Assembly: GCA_015056815.1 (NCBI GenBank)
Contig: SVFN01000002.1
Span: 206,946-270,945 of the forward strand
DNA from: Lachnospiraceae bacterium
Lineage (GTDB): Bacteria > Bacillota > Clostridia > Lachnospirales > Lachnospiraceae
Direction of reading: 5' to 3'
DNA: 64,000 nt
The position numbers were made by a program, and so were the translations under genes. The notes below the pieces were generated by a model, which saw nothing but the letters and a program-made list of their open reading frames with translations, did not search any database and was not told the DNA's origin. Positions 1 through 8,149 of this stretch are shown here, one piece after another. Position 1 is the first letter of the stretch, and every line of letters begins with the position of its first letter.

Positions 1-529
1 GATCTTCTGCCAGAATATAAGGCATCATACGGTATTCGTATGCCTTTACGATCCCCGGGATAATGAAAAGCAGTGACCACAGTCCGATATACATGTCACG
101 CAAAAACAACGTTTTTACAACATTGGAATATCTGCCCGTCTGAAACCCTGTACCCAGACAATTCACACCATTGTATGTTCCGGGTTTGTAGACAGATTCC
201 AAAAAATATCTCTGTGCACCCATTTCCAAAGGATTGCGCACAAACACATCAAACGCGATCGCAAATGCCAGAACGATCAGAAAGATCACAAAAAACACTG
301 CCATAAATGCAAGGATCACCGACAGATCCGGCATATTAAAATGCCCGTTTGACGTACTTCCTCCATTGTTTGAACCGCCACCGTTATAAGACCTGCCCGC
401 GCCGGCACCACCGCCGCCTCCTCCGCCGCCGGTTGCAAATCCCAACACCAGAGTAACCAGTACCAGTCCCCAATAATTACTCTTTACCGCCAGTTTCGCT
501 TTACTTTTCAGCTCTGCTCTTGTCCACAT
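1..529 (-). CDS. DUF975 family membrane protein (N-terminal part, truncated by window edge)
   Basis: The start is ATG at 529, with GGAGGAAAAGGAG directly upstream; the gene runs off the left edge, so only the first 176 residues are visible. A short basic N-terminus precedes a hydrophobic segment (about residues 17-30) and a very glycine-rich loop (about 31-60). A second hydrophobic segment follows (about 70-93). Then comes the DUF975 core with NPLEMGAQRYF and, near the edge, a further hydrophobic stretch ending in FIIPGIVKAYEYRMMPYILAED. That last motif is typical of DUF975, a family of integral membrane proteins of unknown function. The gene diverges from hydG. The glycine-rich first loop is unusually long and low in complexity. 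Confidence 0.8.
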   Translation of the reverse strand, partial: MWTRAELKSKAKLAVKSNYWGLVLVTLVLGFATGGGGGGGGAGAGRSYNGGGSNNGGSTSNGHFNMPDLSVILAFMAVFFVIFLIVLAFAIAFDVFVRNPLEMGAQRYFLESVYKPGTYNGVNCLGTGFQTGRYSNVVKTLFLRDMYIGLWSLLFIIPGIVKAYEYRMMPYILAED

Positions 530-882
530 ACTCCTTTTCCTCCTTAATCGATTAAGCCTTATCGAAACAGTCAATATCATTCTACCTTATCGAGTAACTC
601 TTGTCGAGATTTTATTGTTTTTCTGACAATTCTCTGACAATTTTGCACCATTCTGTCTTTCCGGATTTTTCTGTTGATCACAGCATCGGCATTTTGCCGC
701 AATCCCTTTCTCATGATGCCGGCTGTAATTTTGGAAGCTTTTTTTCATTCTCCCATGCTTTCAGCCTGTTTCAGGGATGTTGCAGCTATAATTTCACTCT
801 TAATCTCTGAGGCACTTTGTGATATACTATTATTTACCGGTAGATTGGTATCGACCGAAAAATATGCGAAAGAAGGCATCTT
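530..882. promoter_or_regulatory. Divergent intergenic region between DUF975 gene and hydG
   Basis: No supportable gene lies here; the open frames lack ribosome sites and family matches. Next to the DUF975 start are repeats of CCTTATCGA at 557-565 and 585-593, exactly 28 bp apart, with a related CCTTAATCGA at 542-551. They could be a regulator site for the leftward gene. On the hydG side a TATACT at 823-828 could be a -10 element, but no good -35 was found. A short inverted repeat (CGGT/ACCG) lies at about 838-860. Confidence 0.35.
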
Positions 883-2304
883 ATGTACAATCCCAATTCT
901 CTTAACGCCGATGAATTTATCGACCATAATGAAATCATGGAAACCTTAGCCTATGCTGAGATTAACAAAAATAACACAGACCTTTTGGAGCAGATCCTCA
1001 ATAAAGCTGCCTTGCGAAAAGGACTTACCCATAAAGAAGCTGCTGTTTTATTGGACTGTGAACTTCCAGAATACAATGAGCGCATCTTCGCTCTGGCCCA
1101 TCAGATCAAGAAAGATTTTTACGGCAACCGTATCGTGATGTTTGCACCGCTCTATCTTTCCAATTACTGTGTCAACGGCTGTCTTTATTGTCCGTACCAT
1201 TTAAAGAACAAGCACATAGCACGTAAGAAACTGACGCAGGAAGAGATCCGCAAAGAAGTTATCGCACTGCAGGATATGGGACACAAGCGTCTGGCGATCG
1301 AAGCCGGAGAAGACCCCGTCAACAATCCGATCGAATATATCCTGGAGTCCATCCGTACGATCTACAGCGTGCATCACAAAAACGGGGATATCCGCCGCGT
1401 GAACGTAAACATTGCCGCCACCACAGTGGAGAACTATCGTCTGTTGAAAGAAGCGGGGATCGGTACTTATATTTTGTTTCAGGAGACTTATCATAAGGAA
1501 AGCTATTTAAAACTTCATCCCACCGGACCGAAGCATGATTACAACTATCACACCGAAGCGATGGACCGTGCGATGGAAGGCGGGATCGATGATGTAGGGC
1601 TTGGTGTATTGTTCGGACTGGAGCTTTACCGTTATGAATTTGCCGGGCTTTTAATGCATGCGGAACACTTAGAAGCCGTCCATGGCGTCGGACCGCATAC
1701 CATCAGTGTGCCGAGAGTCAAACCTGCGGACGATATTGATCCCGATGCTTTTGATAACGGGATTTCCGATGAGATCTTCCAAAAACTAATTGCCTGTATC
1801 CGCATCGCGGTTCCTTATACCGGCATGATCATTTCCACCCGCGAGAGCAAGTCCTGCCGTGAAAAGGTTCTTCCTTATGGAATCTCGCAAATAAGCGGCG
1901 GTTCCAAGACCAGTGTGGGAGGCTACTATCAGCCGGAGACAGAAGATGATCTGACCTCCGCGCAGTTTGATGTATCTGACACAAGAACCCTGGATGAAGT
2001 GGTGAAATGGCTGATGGAAAAAGGATATATTCCGAGCTTTTGCACCGCCTGCTACCGTGAAGGACGTACCGGAGACCGTTTCATGAGTCTTTGCAAGAGC
2101 GGACAGATCCAGAACTGCTGCCATCCCAACGCACTGATGACCCTGGAAGAATATCTGATCGACTATGCATCAGAGGACACCCGTCAGATCGGAGAGACAC
2201 TGATTATGCGGGAGCTTGAAAATATTCCGAAGGAAGCAGTAAAGCAGGTTGTCCTCAAACGTCTGGAGCAGATCAAAAACGGAGAAAGGGATTTTCGTTT
2301 TTAA
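883..2304 (+). CDS. hydG: [FeFe] hydrogenase H-cluster radical SAM maturase HydG
   Basis: HydG is a radical SAM tyrosine lyase. It cleaves tyrosine to p-cresol and dehydroglycine, and supplies the CO and CN ligands of the hydrogenase H-cluster. The 473-residue length is normal for the family. The radical SAM cysteines are C96, C100 and C103 (CX3CX2C in YCVNGCLYCPYH). The C-terminal auxiliary cluster motif CX2CX22C is C387, C390 and C413, inside the family-typical SFCTACYREGRTGDRFM and CCHPNALMTLEEY stretches. The ATG follows AGAAGG at a suitable distance. hydF starts 18 bp after the stop, so the two are surely co-transcribed. HydE and a hydrogenase are not in the window. Confidence 0.97.
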   Translation: MYNPNSLNADEFIDHNEIMETLAYAEINKNNTDLLEQILNKAALRKGLTHKEAAVLLDCELPEYNERIFALAHQIKKDFYGNRIVMFAPLYLSNYCVNGCLYCPYHLKNKHIARKKLTQEEIRKEVIALQDMGHKRLAIEAGEDPVNNPIEYILESIRTIYSVHHKNGDIRRVNVNIAATTVENYRLLKEAGIGTYILFQETYHKESYLKLHPTGPKHDYNYHTEAMDRAMEGGIDDVGLGVLFGLELYRYEFAGLLMHAEHLEAVHGVGPHTISVPRVKPADDIDPDAFDNGISDEIFQKLIACIRIAVPYTGMIISTRESKSCREKVLPYGISQISGGSKTSVGGYYQPETEDDLTSAQFDVSDTRTLDEVVKWLMEKGYIPSFCTACYREGRTGDRFMSLCKSGQIQNCCHPNALMTLEEYLIDYASEDTRQIGETLIMRELENIPKEAVKQVVLKRLEQIKNGERDFRF

Positions 2305-2322
2305 AAGAAAGAGGTATCTGAC

Positions 2323-3654
2323 ATGAGTATGAATGACACACCTAACGCCGAGCGGCTGCATATTGGACTGTTCGGCAGGCGCAATGCCGGCAAATCCAGC
2401 CTGTTAAACGCATTGACCGGGCAATCCCTCGCGGTTACCTCGCCCATAGCAGGCACAACCACCGATACGGTATCCAAAGCGATGGAGCTTTTACCCTTAG
2501 GTCCCATCCTCTTCATCGATACGCCGGGACTGGACGATGCAGGGCAGCTTGGAGGACTCCGGGTGGAAAAAGCAAAGCAGGCATTGCACAAAACAGATCT
2601 CGCACTTTTGGTCATCGACAGTACGATCGGTCTGACAGAGGAAGATCGAGAGATCGAAGCGCTGATCCTTTCCCGTAAGATTCCCACGATCTATGTCTAC
2701 AATAAGTGCGACCTGCCGGCTGACACTCAGGGCAGTACCATCAGGCAATGTCACCCAAACAGCCTTTCCCCTGAACATGTTTCGAATGGCAGCACTGACT
2801 GTTTGACTTCTGCAAACATGCCGACAGAAAGTCTTACCCGGCATCCTTCCCATAAACCGGGGCAGGCTGCTGTAACCATCAGTACGAAAACCATGGAAAA
2901 CATCCCATTATTAAAAGAGACGATCATCGCGCTCGCCACTCCTCTGCTGTCAGAAAAGAACACACCGATCGTAAGTGATCTCGTACAGGCAGGCGATGTG
3001 GTGATCCTTGTCGTTCCCATCGACAAGGCGGCACCCAAGGGACGTCTGATCCTGCCGCAGCAGCAGACGATCAGAGAGCTTCTCGACACCGGTGTCCACA
3101 CCATGATCGTTCGGGATACAGAGTTAGCCGATACCTTTTTAAAGCTTTCGGTCGCTCCAAAACTTGTGATCACAGACAGCCAGGCATTTAAAAAGGTGGC
3201 CTCCATTGTTCCCGGGCATATCCTTTTAACCTCCTTTTCCATTCTTATGGCAAGACATAAGGGAAATTTTCAAGAGGCACTTGCCGGAGTCAGAGCACTT
3301 GATACCATCACAAATGACAGTCATATTTTAATTGCCGAAGGCTGTACTCACCATCGCCAGTGCGGAGATATCGGTACGGTGAAGCTGCCGGCTCTCATCC
3401 GCCGGTTCTGCGGCTGCGATCCTGCGTTTACCTTTACAAGCGGAACAGAGTTTCCGACTGATCTTTCTGATTTTGACCTCGTGATCCACTGCGGCGGCTG
3501 TATGCTGCATGATCGACAGATGCAACACCGCTACAAGACCGCCGGACAGTCCGGACACCTTCCCATAACCAATTACGGACTTGCGATTTCTTATATGAAT
3601 GGGATTTTGGAACGAAGTATTGAACTCTTAAAAGAAAAGAACGTCTGTGTATGA
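2323..3654 (+). CDS. hydF: [FeFe] hydrogenase H-cluster maturation GTPase HydF
   Basis: HydF is the scaffold GTPase on which the 2Fe subcluster is assembled before transfer to the hydrogenase. The N-terminal Ras-like GTPase domain shows G1 GRRNAGKSS (residues 18-26), G3 DTPGLDD and G4 NKCD (127-130). The C-terminal cluster domain has the CxHx46CxxC arrangement: C341-x-H343 and C390/C393. Between G4 and the G5-like VTISTK (about residue 184) is a Thr/Ser/His/Pro-rich stretch of about 50 residues, which looks longer than usual for this GTPase fold. ATG 2323 follows AAAGAGG. The end of the gene forms one arm of its own terminator. Confidence 0.96.
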   Translation: MSMNDTPNAERLHIGLFGRRNAGKSSLLNALTGQSLAVTSPIAGTTTDTVSKAMELLPLGPILFIDTPGLDDAGQLGGLRVEKAKQALHKTDLALLVIDSTIGLTEEDREIEALILSRKIPTIYVYNKCDLPADTQGSTIRQCHPNSLSPEHVSNGSTDCLTSANMPTESLTRHPSHKPGQAAVTISTKTMENIPLLKETIIALATPLLSEKNTPIVSDLVQAGDVVILVVPIDKAAPKGRLILPQQQTIRELLDTGVHTMIVRDTELADTFLKLSVAPKLVITDSQAFKKVASIVPGHILLTSFSILMARHKGNFQEALAGVRALDTITNDSHILIAEGCTHHRQCGDIGTVKLPALIRRFCGCDPAFTFTSGTEFPTDLSDFDLVIHCGGCMLHDRQMQHRYKTAGQSGHLPITNYGLAISYMNGILERSIELLKEKNVCV

Positions 3655-3677
3655 TCTTCACGGACGTTCTTTTCTTT
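3631..3677 (+). terminator. hydF intrinsic terminator overlapping the stop codon
   Basis: The arms are AAAGAAAAGAACGTC (3631-3645) and its perfect complement (3663-3677). Four further pairs extend the stem, one of them G-U, giving 19 bp with a 9-nt loop. The hydF stop TGA (3652-3654) lies in the loop. The right arm supplies the T-rich tail. Confidence 0.8.
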
Positions 3678-3745
3678 GCTCTTCTTTATCATAAAGCATT
3701 TCTGCCTGGACCAAAATGAATCATCTGCCAACTTGTTCCTTATTT

Positions 3746-3889
3746 GTTACTATTCACAGCCGAAATGCGCATTTACTGCGCATTTACGGCTCGATAAACT
3801 ATCTCTGTTATTGGATTTTGCCCATCGCGAAGCGATTTTAAATGGCAAAATCCGTTACTTTCACAGGCAAAACGGCTGTGAATAGTAAC
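3746..3889. repeat. 144-bp inverted-repeat element (MITE-like or structured extragenic repeat)
   Basis: The outer arms are perfect 17-bp inverted repeats: GTTACTATTCACAGCCG at 3746-3762 and its complement at 3873-3889. Inside are a GGATTTTGCC (3813-3822) / GGCAAAATCC (3844-3853) stem capped by ATCGC-GAA-GCGAT, and a third related arm GTTACTTTCACAG (3854-3866) that can also pair with the right end. No open frame suggests a transposase. A 35-nt relative of the right end lies at 34259-34293. The element may be mobile or may form RNA structure; its function is unknown. Confidence 0.65.
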
Positions 3890-4247
3890 CCTTATTTAAG
3901 ATTCCCTTCTGAATTCTCCTATGGCAGCTTAACAAAAATCTCCCAATATTACTTATCTTTCCGATCATATCATGCAACGAAGATCAATATCTCTTGTTAT
4001 TTATTTTCATCCGGCGTGTCCTTTCTTATTTTTATATAACATACGTTTTTGTATCATATCATGCCTTTCCTGCTATTTCATCCTCTGACATAAACTTTTT
4101 CAGTCAATATTGCAAATCAAAGCTGTCATAAGAACATATTTTCTTCTGTTTTTTCTGTCGTTTTTACTATAACACCTGTTTGCAGGAAATCTCGCAATCG
4201 CCTGAAATCGCAAGCCTCGTTGTTTCACATGTTATTTTATACAAAAT
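3890..4247. other. AT-rich non-coding stretch
   Basis: This stretch lies between the inverted-repeat element and the terminator at 4248. It is AT-rich, with stops in all frames apart from short ORFs lacking ribosome sites. No gene or known RNA family was recognised. Confidence 0.4.
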
Positions 4248-4282
4248 AAGAGAACGTTTGTTTTTATAACAATCGTTCTCTT
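4248..4282 (-). terminator. Intrinsic terminator of the metal-efflux operon
   Basis: AAGAGAACG (4248-4256) pairs with CGTTCTCTT (4274-4282). In the minus direction the stem is followed by TTATTTTG. A T-rich tract also follows on the plus strand, so it may act in both directions. Confidence 0.6.
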
Positions 4283-4393
4283 TCTTTTTTCGTTCTGTAT
4301 TCCTTTTCTTCCACTGTTCTGTATTTTGTCTGCCGCTATGTATACTCTGCCTGACAGATTATCAGCCGCCTTTCGTGAAACTGCTCCTGCTTT

Positions 4394-5203
4394 TTATGCA
4401 TCCTGTCGAACTCCCTCTCGTCTGGCACATTTTCGTTTGCAGCGTGCACACATGGAAGCTATGATCTGTTGTCTGCTCCAGGTTTCGCCTTTCCTCCCGC
4501 CATTCCACAGTTCCCTGCTCTGCACATTCCTTACTTCCCTGCCTGACGGAGTGTCAATGTATGGCAGATTGTCACTGTATGACGAAGTATTACTCTCGGT
4601 CGAAACTGTCTGCTCCGTTTTTTCATTTTGATCCAAAGCTTTTTCCGACCGGTCGCTATTAAGCAGGGAAACCAGTAAAACCACCGATTTGGATGGACGT
4701 AAAAAGCCTTCCTGCGTGCACCGGATACCGGTAAGCGACGCATACGGCTCCACCGCCTGCGATAATGCTTCCACCGAATAGCGGTTTTCCCAGAAATCAA
4801 AAGAGGAAAGCTGTGCTCTTTCCTGTACTTCCATCGCCGCAAATGCTTTCTCATAAGCATGGCTTAAATACACCATAGACAGACATTCCGTAATATATGC
4901 CTGTAATAGCTGTTCCTTCTTTTGATACTCCTCCTGCAAACGGTCAGGCGCATCGCCCAGCGTCACACAGACAAGATAATCGTCGGATTTCGCACCTTGT
5001 TCGCAGTCCTTTTCCTTCTGACATCCTCCTGATCGCTCATATTGCTGTCGAAGCTCATAAAACGCTTCCGCCTGTATGTTTTTTTGCAATCGCCTGTGCA
5101 CAAAAATAACATGGGGAAGTTCTTCTTTCGTAAAGCCGAACCGCCCCATTTCCTTCTGTAATTCCCGTTCTGTCAAAAAAAAATGTATCTTGATCTTTTT
5201 CAT
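4394..5203 (-). CDS. Uncharacterised protein resembling the MetH (B12-dependent methionine synthase) reactivation domain
   Basis: I do not recognise this 269-residue protein with certainty. Its middle follows the layout of clostridial MetH-activation-domain proteins. YLVCVTLGDAPDRLQEEY resembles the 'FAVTLG..VDRL' start. A helical stretch with ITECLSMVYL follows, then a G-I-R-C-T-Q-E-G-F-L-R-P-S-K-S-V-V segment matching the usual 'IGL.LTES..M.P.KSV'. The tail CARCKRKCARR (near 255-265) is like the closing CxxC...C of those proteins. The region from about residue 190 to 240 is Ser/Asn/Glu-rich and probably disordered. ATG 5203 has AAGG upstream and lies 7 bp after the ATPase stop, so it is the last gene of the metal-efflux operon. 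If the resemblance is real, the ligand would be S-adenosylmethionine; this is inference. Confidence 0.55.
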   Translation of the reverse strand: MKKIKIHFFLTERELQKEMGRFGFTKEELPHVIFVHRRLQKNIQAEAFYELRQQYERSGGCQKEKDCEQGAKSDDYLVCVTLGDAPDRLQEEYQKKEQLLQAYITECLSMVYLSHAYEKAFAAMEVQERAQLSSFDFWENRYSVEALSQAVEPYASLTGIRCTQEGFLRPSKSVVLLVSLLNSDRSEKALDQNEKTEQTVSTESNTSSYSDNLPYIDTPSGREVRNVQSRELWNGGRKGETWSRQQIIASMCARCKRKCARREGVRQDA

Positions 5204-5210
5204 GATTTCC

Positions 5211-7076
5211 TTACTCTTTCACCTTCATCGCACGCATCGCATTCAGGATCGCGATCACTGCCACACCTACATCCGCAAACACGGCCGCCCACATAGTGGC
5301 GATACCGAATGCCGCGAGGATCAGCACCAACCCCTTCACACCGATGGCAAATACAATGTTCTGCTTCACGATCGTTAAGGTTTTTTTCGAAATCTGTATC
5401 GCCTGAGCGATCTTGGACGGTGCATCCGTCATGATCACGATATCCGCAGCCTCGATCGCAGCGTCCGAACCGAGTCCTCCCATCGCGATCCCAATATCCG
5501 CTCTGGCAAGTACCGGAGCATCGTTGATCCCGTCACCAACAAAGGCAAGCTTCCCCTTATCTGATTTTTCCGCAAACAGTTTTTCTACCAGATCGACCTT
5601 ATCGCCCGGTAGAAGCTCCGCAAAATAGCGATCTACCTTTACCTGCGAAGCCACTTTTTTCGCTACGTTTTCATGATCTCCGGTTAACATAACAATATCT
5701 TTTATTCCCATCTTGTGAAGCTGTGAGACACAGTCCTTCGCGTCGCTTTTAAGCTCATCCTCGATCACGACTGCTCCCATGAACACTCCGCCCCATGCCA
5801 CATAGACGATGGTGCCGGCTTCCCCGCATGCTTCATAATCGATCTTTTCCTGCTTCATCAGCTTTTCATTTCCTACAAACAGGTCTTTTCCATCCAATAT
5901 CGCCTTCGTCCCAAAGCCTGCAAGCTCAGAAGCCTGTTTGATCCGGCCTTCATCCGGTATCTTTCCGAACGCCTGTAAAAGCGCCCCCGCGATCGGATGG
6001 CTGGAATAGTGCTCCCCGTAAGCGGCAAGCTCTAATACCTGCTCCTTTTGCATGCCGTTTGCCGGAAAAATCTCTGTTACGGTGAAATTTCCTTTTGTCA
6101 GAGTGCCGGTCTTATCCATGGCTACCACTTCCACCCGGGAAATAGCTTCCAGATAATTGCTTCCCTTGATCAGGATCCCTGCCTTGCTCGCTCCACCGAT
6201 CCCGCCAAAAAAGCTAAGCGGTATAGAAATGACCAGAGCGCAGGGGCAGGAAATAACCAGGAAGGATAACGCCCGGTACAGCCATTTCGCCCAGTCGCCG
6301 CCGGAAGCAAGGATGCCTGCAACGGCGAGCAGTGCCGCCAGTATCACCACAGCAGGGGTATAGTATCTCGCAAATTTCGTAATAAAGTTCTCGGATTCCG
6401 ACTTTTTCTCGGATGCGTTCTCCACCAACTCCAGAATCTTGGATACCGTAGACTCCCCAAACGCCTTTTTGACCTCGACTTCGATCACACCGGAAAGATT
6501 GATACAGCCGCTCATGATCTCATCACCGCACATGATTTCTCTCGGTACGCTCTCTCCGGTCAGTGCCATCGTATCTAACGTCGTATTGCCCTTTGTCACA
6601 ATGCCGTCAAGCGGTACTTTCTCCCCGGGTCTTACCACGATCGTCTCACCAATCTCCACCTCATCCGGATCCGTCTGCATCACTTCGCCTTCTCTTATTA
6701 CATTGGCACAATCCGGCCGGATATCCATAAGCGCTGCGATGGACTTGCGGGAATTACTCACCGCGTAATCCTGAAACCATTCTCCCACCTGATAAAACAG
6801 CATAACAGCTACCGCTTCCGGATATTCTCCCACGATGAATGCCCCGACTGTCGCGACCATCATTAAGAAATTTTCATCAAAAACCTGTCCGTTTGTAATA
6901 TTATGCACGGCCTTCTTTACCACATCTCCACCGATCACAAAATAGGCGGCAAGGAACGCCCCCAAGATCAGATTGCCGTTTAAATGCGGCAGGAAATGCT
7001 GCAGCAGAATACACAGCACATAGCAGCCGGCTCCCAGTAATATTTTTCTTCCTTTTTTCTTCAATTTTTTGGACAT
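5211..7076 (-). CDS. cadA: Heavy-metal-translocating P1B-type ATPase (Zn/Cd/Pb class)
   Basis: This is a membrane efflux pump for divalent soft metals. The visible motifs are the actuator TGES, the membrane CPC motif in ISCPCALVISIP, the phosphorylated aspartate D321 in DKTGTLTKG, the SHPIA locus, and GDGINDAPVLARADIGIAMG. The last membrane segments carry ADVGVAVIAILNAMR, with the acidic residue expected in Zn/Cd pumps. There is no N-terminal HMA domain; one is encoded separately just upstream. A GTG at 7085 is in frame. ATG 7076 was preferred because AGAGGTG sits 6 nt upstream of it, giving 621 residues. Substrate class is inferred from motifs and the CadC-like regulator. Confidence 0.93.
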   Translation of the reverse strand: MSKKLKKKGRKILLGAGCYVLCILLQHFLPHLNGNLILGAFLAAYFVIGGDVVKKAVHNITNGQVFDENFLMMVATVGAFIVGEYPEAVAVMLFYQVGEWFQDYAVSNSRKSIAALMDIRPDCANVIREGEVMQTDPDEVEIGETIVVRPGEKVPLDGIVTKGNTTLDTMALTGESVPREIMCGDEIMSGCINLSGVIEVEVKKAFGESTVSKILELVENASEKKSESENFITKFARYYTPAVVILAALLAVAGILASGGDWAKWLYRALSFLVISCPCALVISIPLSFFGGIGGASKAGILIKGSNYLEAISRVEVVAMDKTGTLTKGNFTVTEIFPANGMQKEQVLELAAYGEHYSSHPIAGALLQAFGKIPDEGRIKQASELAGFGTKAILDGKDLFVGNEKLMKQEKIDYEACGEAGTIVYVAWGGVFMGAVVIEDELKSDAKDCVSQLHKMGIKDIVMLTGDHENVAKKVASQVKVDRYFAELLPGDKVDLVEKLFAEKSDKGKLAFVGDGINDAPVLARADIGIAMGGLGSDAAIEAADIVIMTDAPSKIAQAIQISKKTLTIVKQNIVFAIGVKGLVLILAAFGIATMWAAVFADVGVAVIAILNAMRAMKVKE

Positions 7077-7184
7077 ATCTTTCACCTCTGCATCCGCTGT
7101 CTGTAATGACCCATCCTGTCGTAAACAAATGAAATGAGTATAAAAGACCGCCGGAACTCCTTTCCTGCGCGGTCTTTTGGTAAA

Positions 7185-7406
7185 CTATTTTTCCTTCACG
7201 TCCATATCCGGCTCCATCTTCTTACACAGCTTCAGTGCTTCCTTTACGACTGCTTCCATATCCGCCTGTTCTGCTTCGATCGTCATTTTCTGTGTAAGGA
7301 AATTCACACTGGCATTCTGACAGCCCTCAATCTTTTTCAGTCCCGCTTCCAGCTTTGCAGCGCAGTTCGCGCAGTCAATCTCGTCCAAAATAAATACTTT
7401 TTTCAT
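7185..7406 (-). CDS. Small HMA-domain metal-binding protein
   Basis: This 73-residue protein is a single ferredoxin-like HMA domain with metal ligands C12 and C15 in EIDCANCAAKLE. It ends in a charged tail (DMDVKEK). AAGGAGAGAAG precedes the ATG. It lies between the ArsR regulator and the P1B ATPase, which lacks its own HMA domain. It probably works as the detached N-terminal metal-binding domain or chaperone of that pump. The variable-loop residues do not let me tell Cu from Zn/Cd. Confidence 0.9.
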   Translation of the reverse strand: MKKVFILDEIDCANCAAKLEAGLKKIEGCQNASVNFLTQKMTIEAEQADMEAVVKEALKLCKKMEPDMDVKEK

Positions 7407-7514
7407 AAAACTTCTCTCCTTTTTTGTTTTTTATCTATCCTATATTTTTGCCGGTTTTACTTTTCCCTTTCGTGCAAAAATATTTCGCCCGGTCTATTAC
7501 CTGACTGCAATCTT

Positions 7515-7877
7515 CTATTCCTCGATATGTTCGATTCCCTGACTTAAGATCGTCTTGATATGACCATCCGCCAGCGAATAAAACACGGTCTTGCCTTCCC
7601 TGCGGTTCTTTACCAGATCCATCTGTTTCAAAATACGAAGCTGATGGGAGATCGCTGACTGTGTCATACCAAGAAGCTGTGCAATATCACAGACGCACAT
7701 CTCGGAACACAACAACACAAATAAAATCTTGATCCTGGTCGTATCACCGAAGATCCTGAAGAACTCTGCCAGATCCATCAACTCATCATCATCCGGGATC
7801 TTCCCGCATACATGCTCCACAATCTCCTCATGAACGCAGGTACATTCACAGCTCTCTGCCGGTTTCGTTTTCTCCAT
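7515..7877 (-). CDS. ArsR/SmtB family metal-sensing repressor (CadC-like)
   Basis: This is a winged-helix repressor released from DNA by metal. Counting from ATG 7877 (120 residues), the N-terminus is cysteine-rich (C10, C12, C14, C24). The recognition domain has CVCDIAQLLG (C61, C63) followed by the DNA-reading helix TQSAISHQLRIL. The combination of N-terminal cysteines with CVC matches the CadC-type thiolate site for Cd/Pb. An upstream TTG at 7898 is in frame, but GGGAGGA lies correctly for the ATG at 7877. The gene is first in the operon and is preceded by a matching promoter and operator, so autoregulation is likely. Confidence 0.92.
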   Translation of the reverse strand: MEKTKPAESCECTCVHEEIVEHVCGKIPDDDELMDLAEFFRIFGDTTRIKILFVLLCSEMCVCDIAQLLGMTQSAISHQLRILKQMDLVKNRREGKTVFYSLADGHIKTILSQGIEHIEE

Positions 7878-8005
7878 CGATATTCCTCCCGCTATCAAAT
7901 CTCATATCCGGACAAATGTTTTTTTGTCAAATGCGCTTCTGTCTGCCATCACATCCGCGCCCTCTCCATTCTGTGTCCTATGTATGGTTTTGAACACTTC
8001 TCTTT

Positions 8006-8029
8006 ACATATGAATGTTTGTTCATATGT
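8006..8029. promoter_or_regulatory. Candidate ArsR/CadC operator
   Basis: This is a perfect palindrome with 9-bp arms, ACATATGAA (8006-8014) and TTCATATGT (8021-8029), around a 6-nt spacer. It lies just downstream of the -10 of the metal operon promoter. The TGAA...TTCA core at this spacing fits known CadC/SmtB operators. Confidence 0.75.
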
Positions 8030-8031
8030 TC

Positions 8032-8059
8032 ATAATAGCACATATTTTTTATATGTCAA
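8032..8059 (-). promoter_or_regulatory. Sigma-A promoter of the metal-efflux operon
   Basis: Reading leftward, TTGACA (8054-8059) and TATTAT (8032-8037) are separated by 16 bp. The start site would fall inside the palindromic operator. Confidence 0.75.
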
Positions 8060-8090
8060 TAGTTTTTCTGCATTTATTCTTATCGTGCGC

Positions 8091-8134
8091 AAAAAAAACG
8101 GCCGCCCCGGATCCTTCCGTCCGAAACTGCCGCT
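8091..8134 (-). terminator. Probable terminator of the FakA-C-like gene
   Basis: Reading leftward, a GC-rich stem region (CGGC...GCCG, 8099-8134) is followed by eight T residues (complement of 8091-8098). The stem is imperfect, so confidence is moderate. Confidence 0.45.
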
Positions 8135-8149
8135 TTTCCTCCTATTGTC

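Noticed and set aside
601..949. Short frames in the DUF975-hydG intergenic region
   Set aside because: No ribosome sites; they overlap each other on both strands and the end of one overlaps hydG.
4326..4631. 101-residue plus-strand frame at the end of the metal operon
   Set aside because: Antisense to the MetH-activation-like gene, with no start signal.
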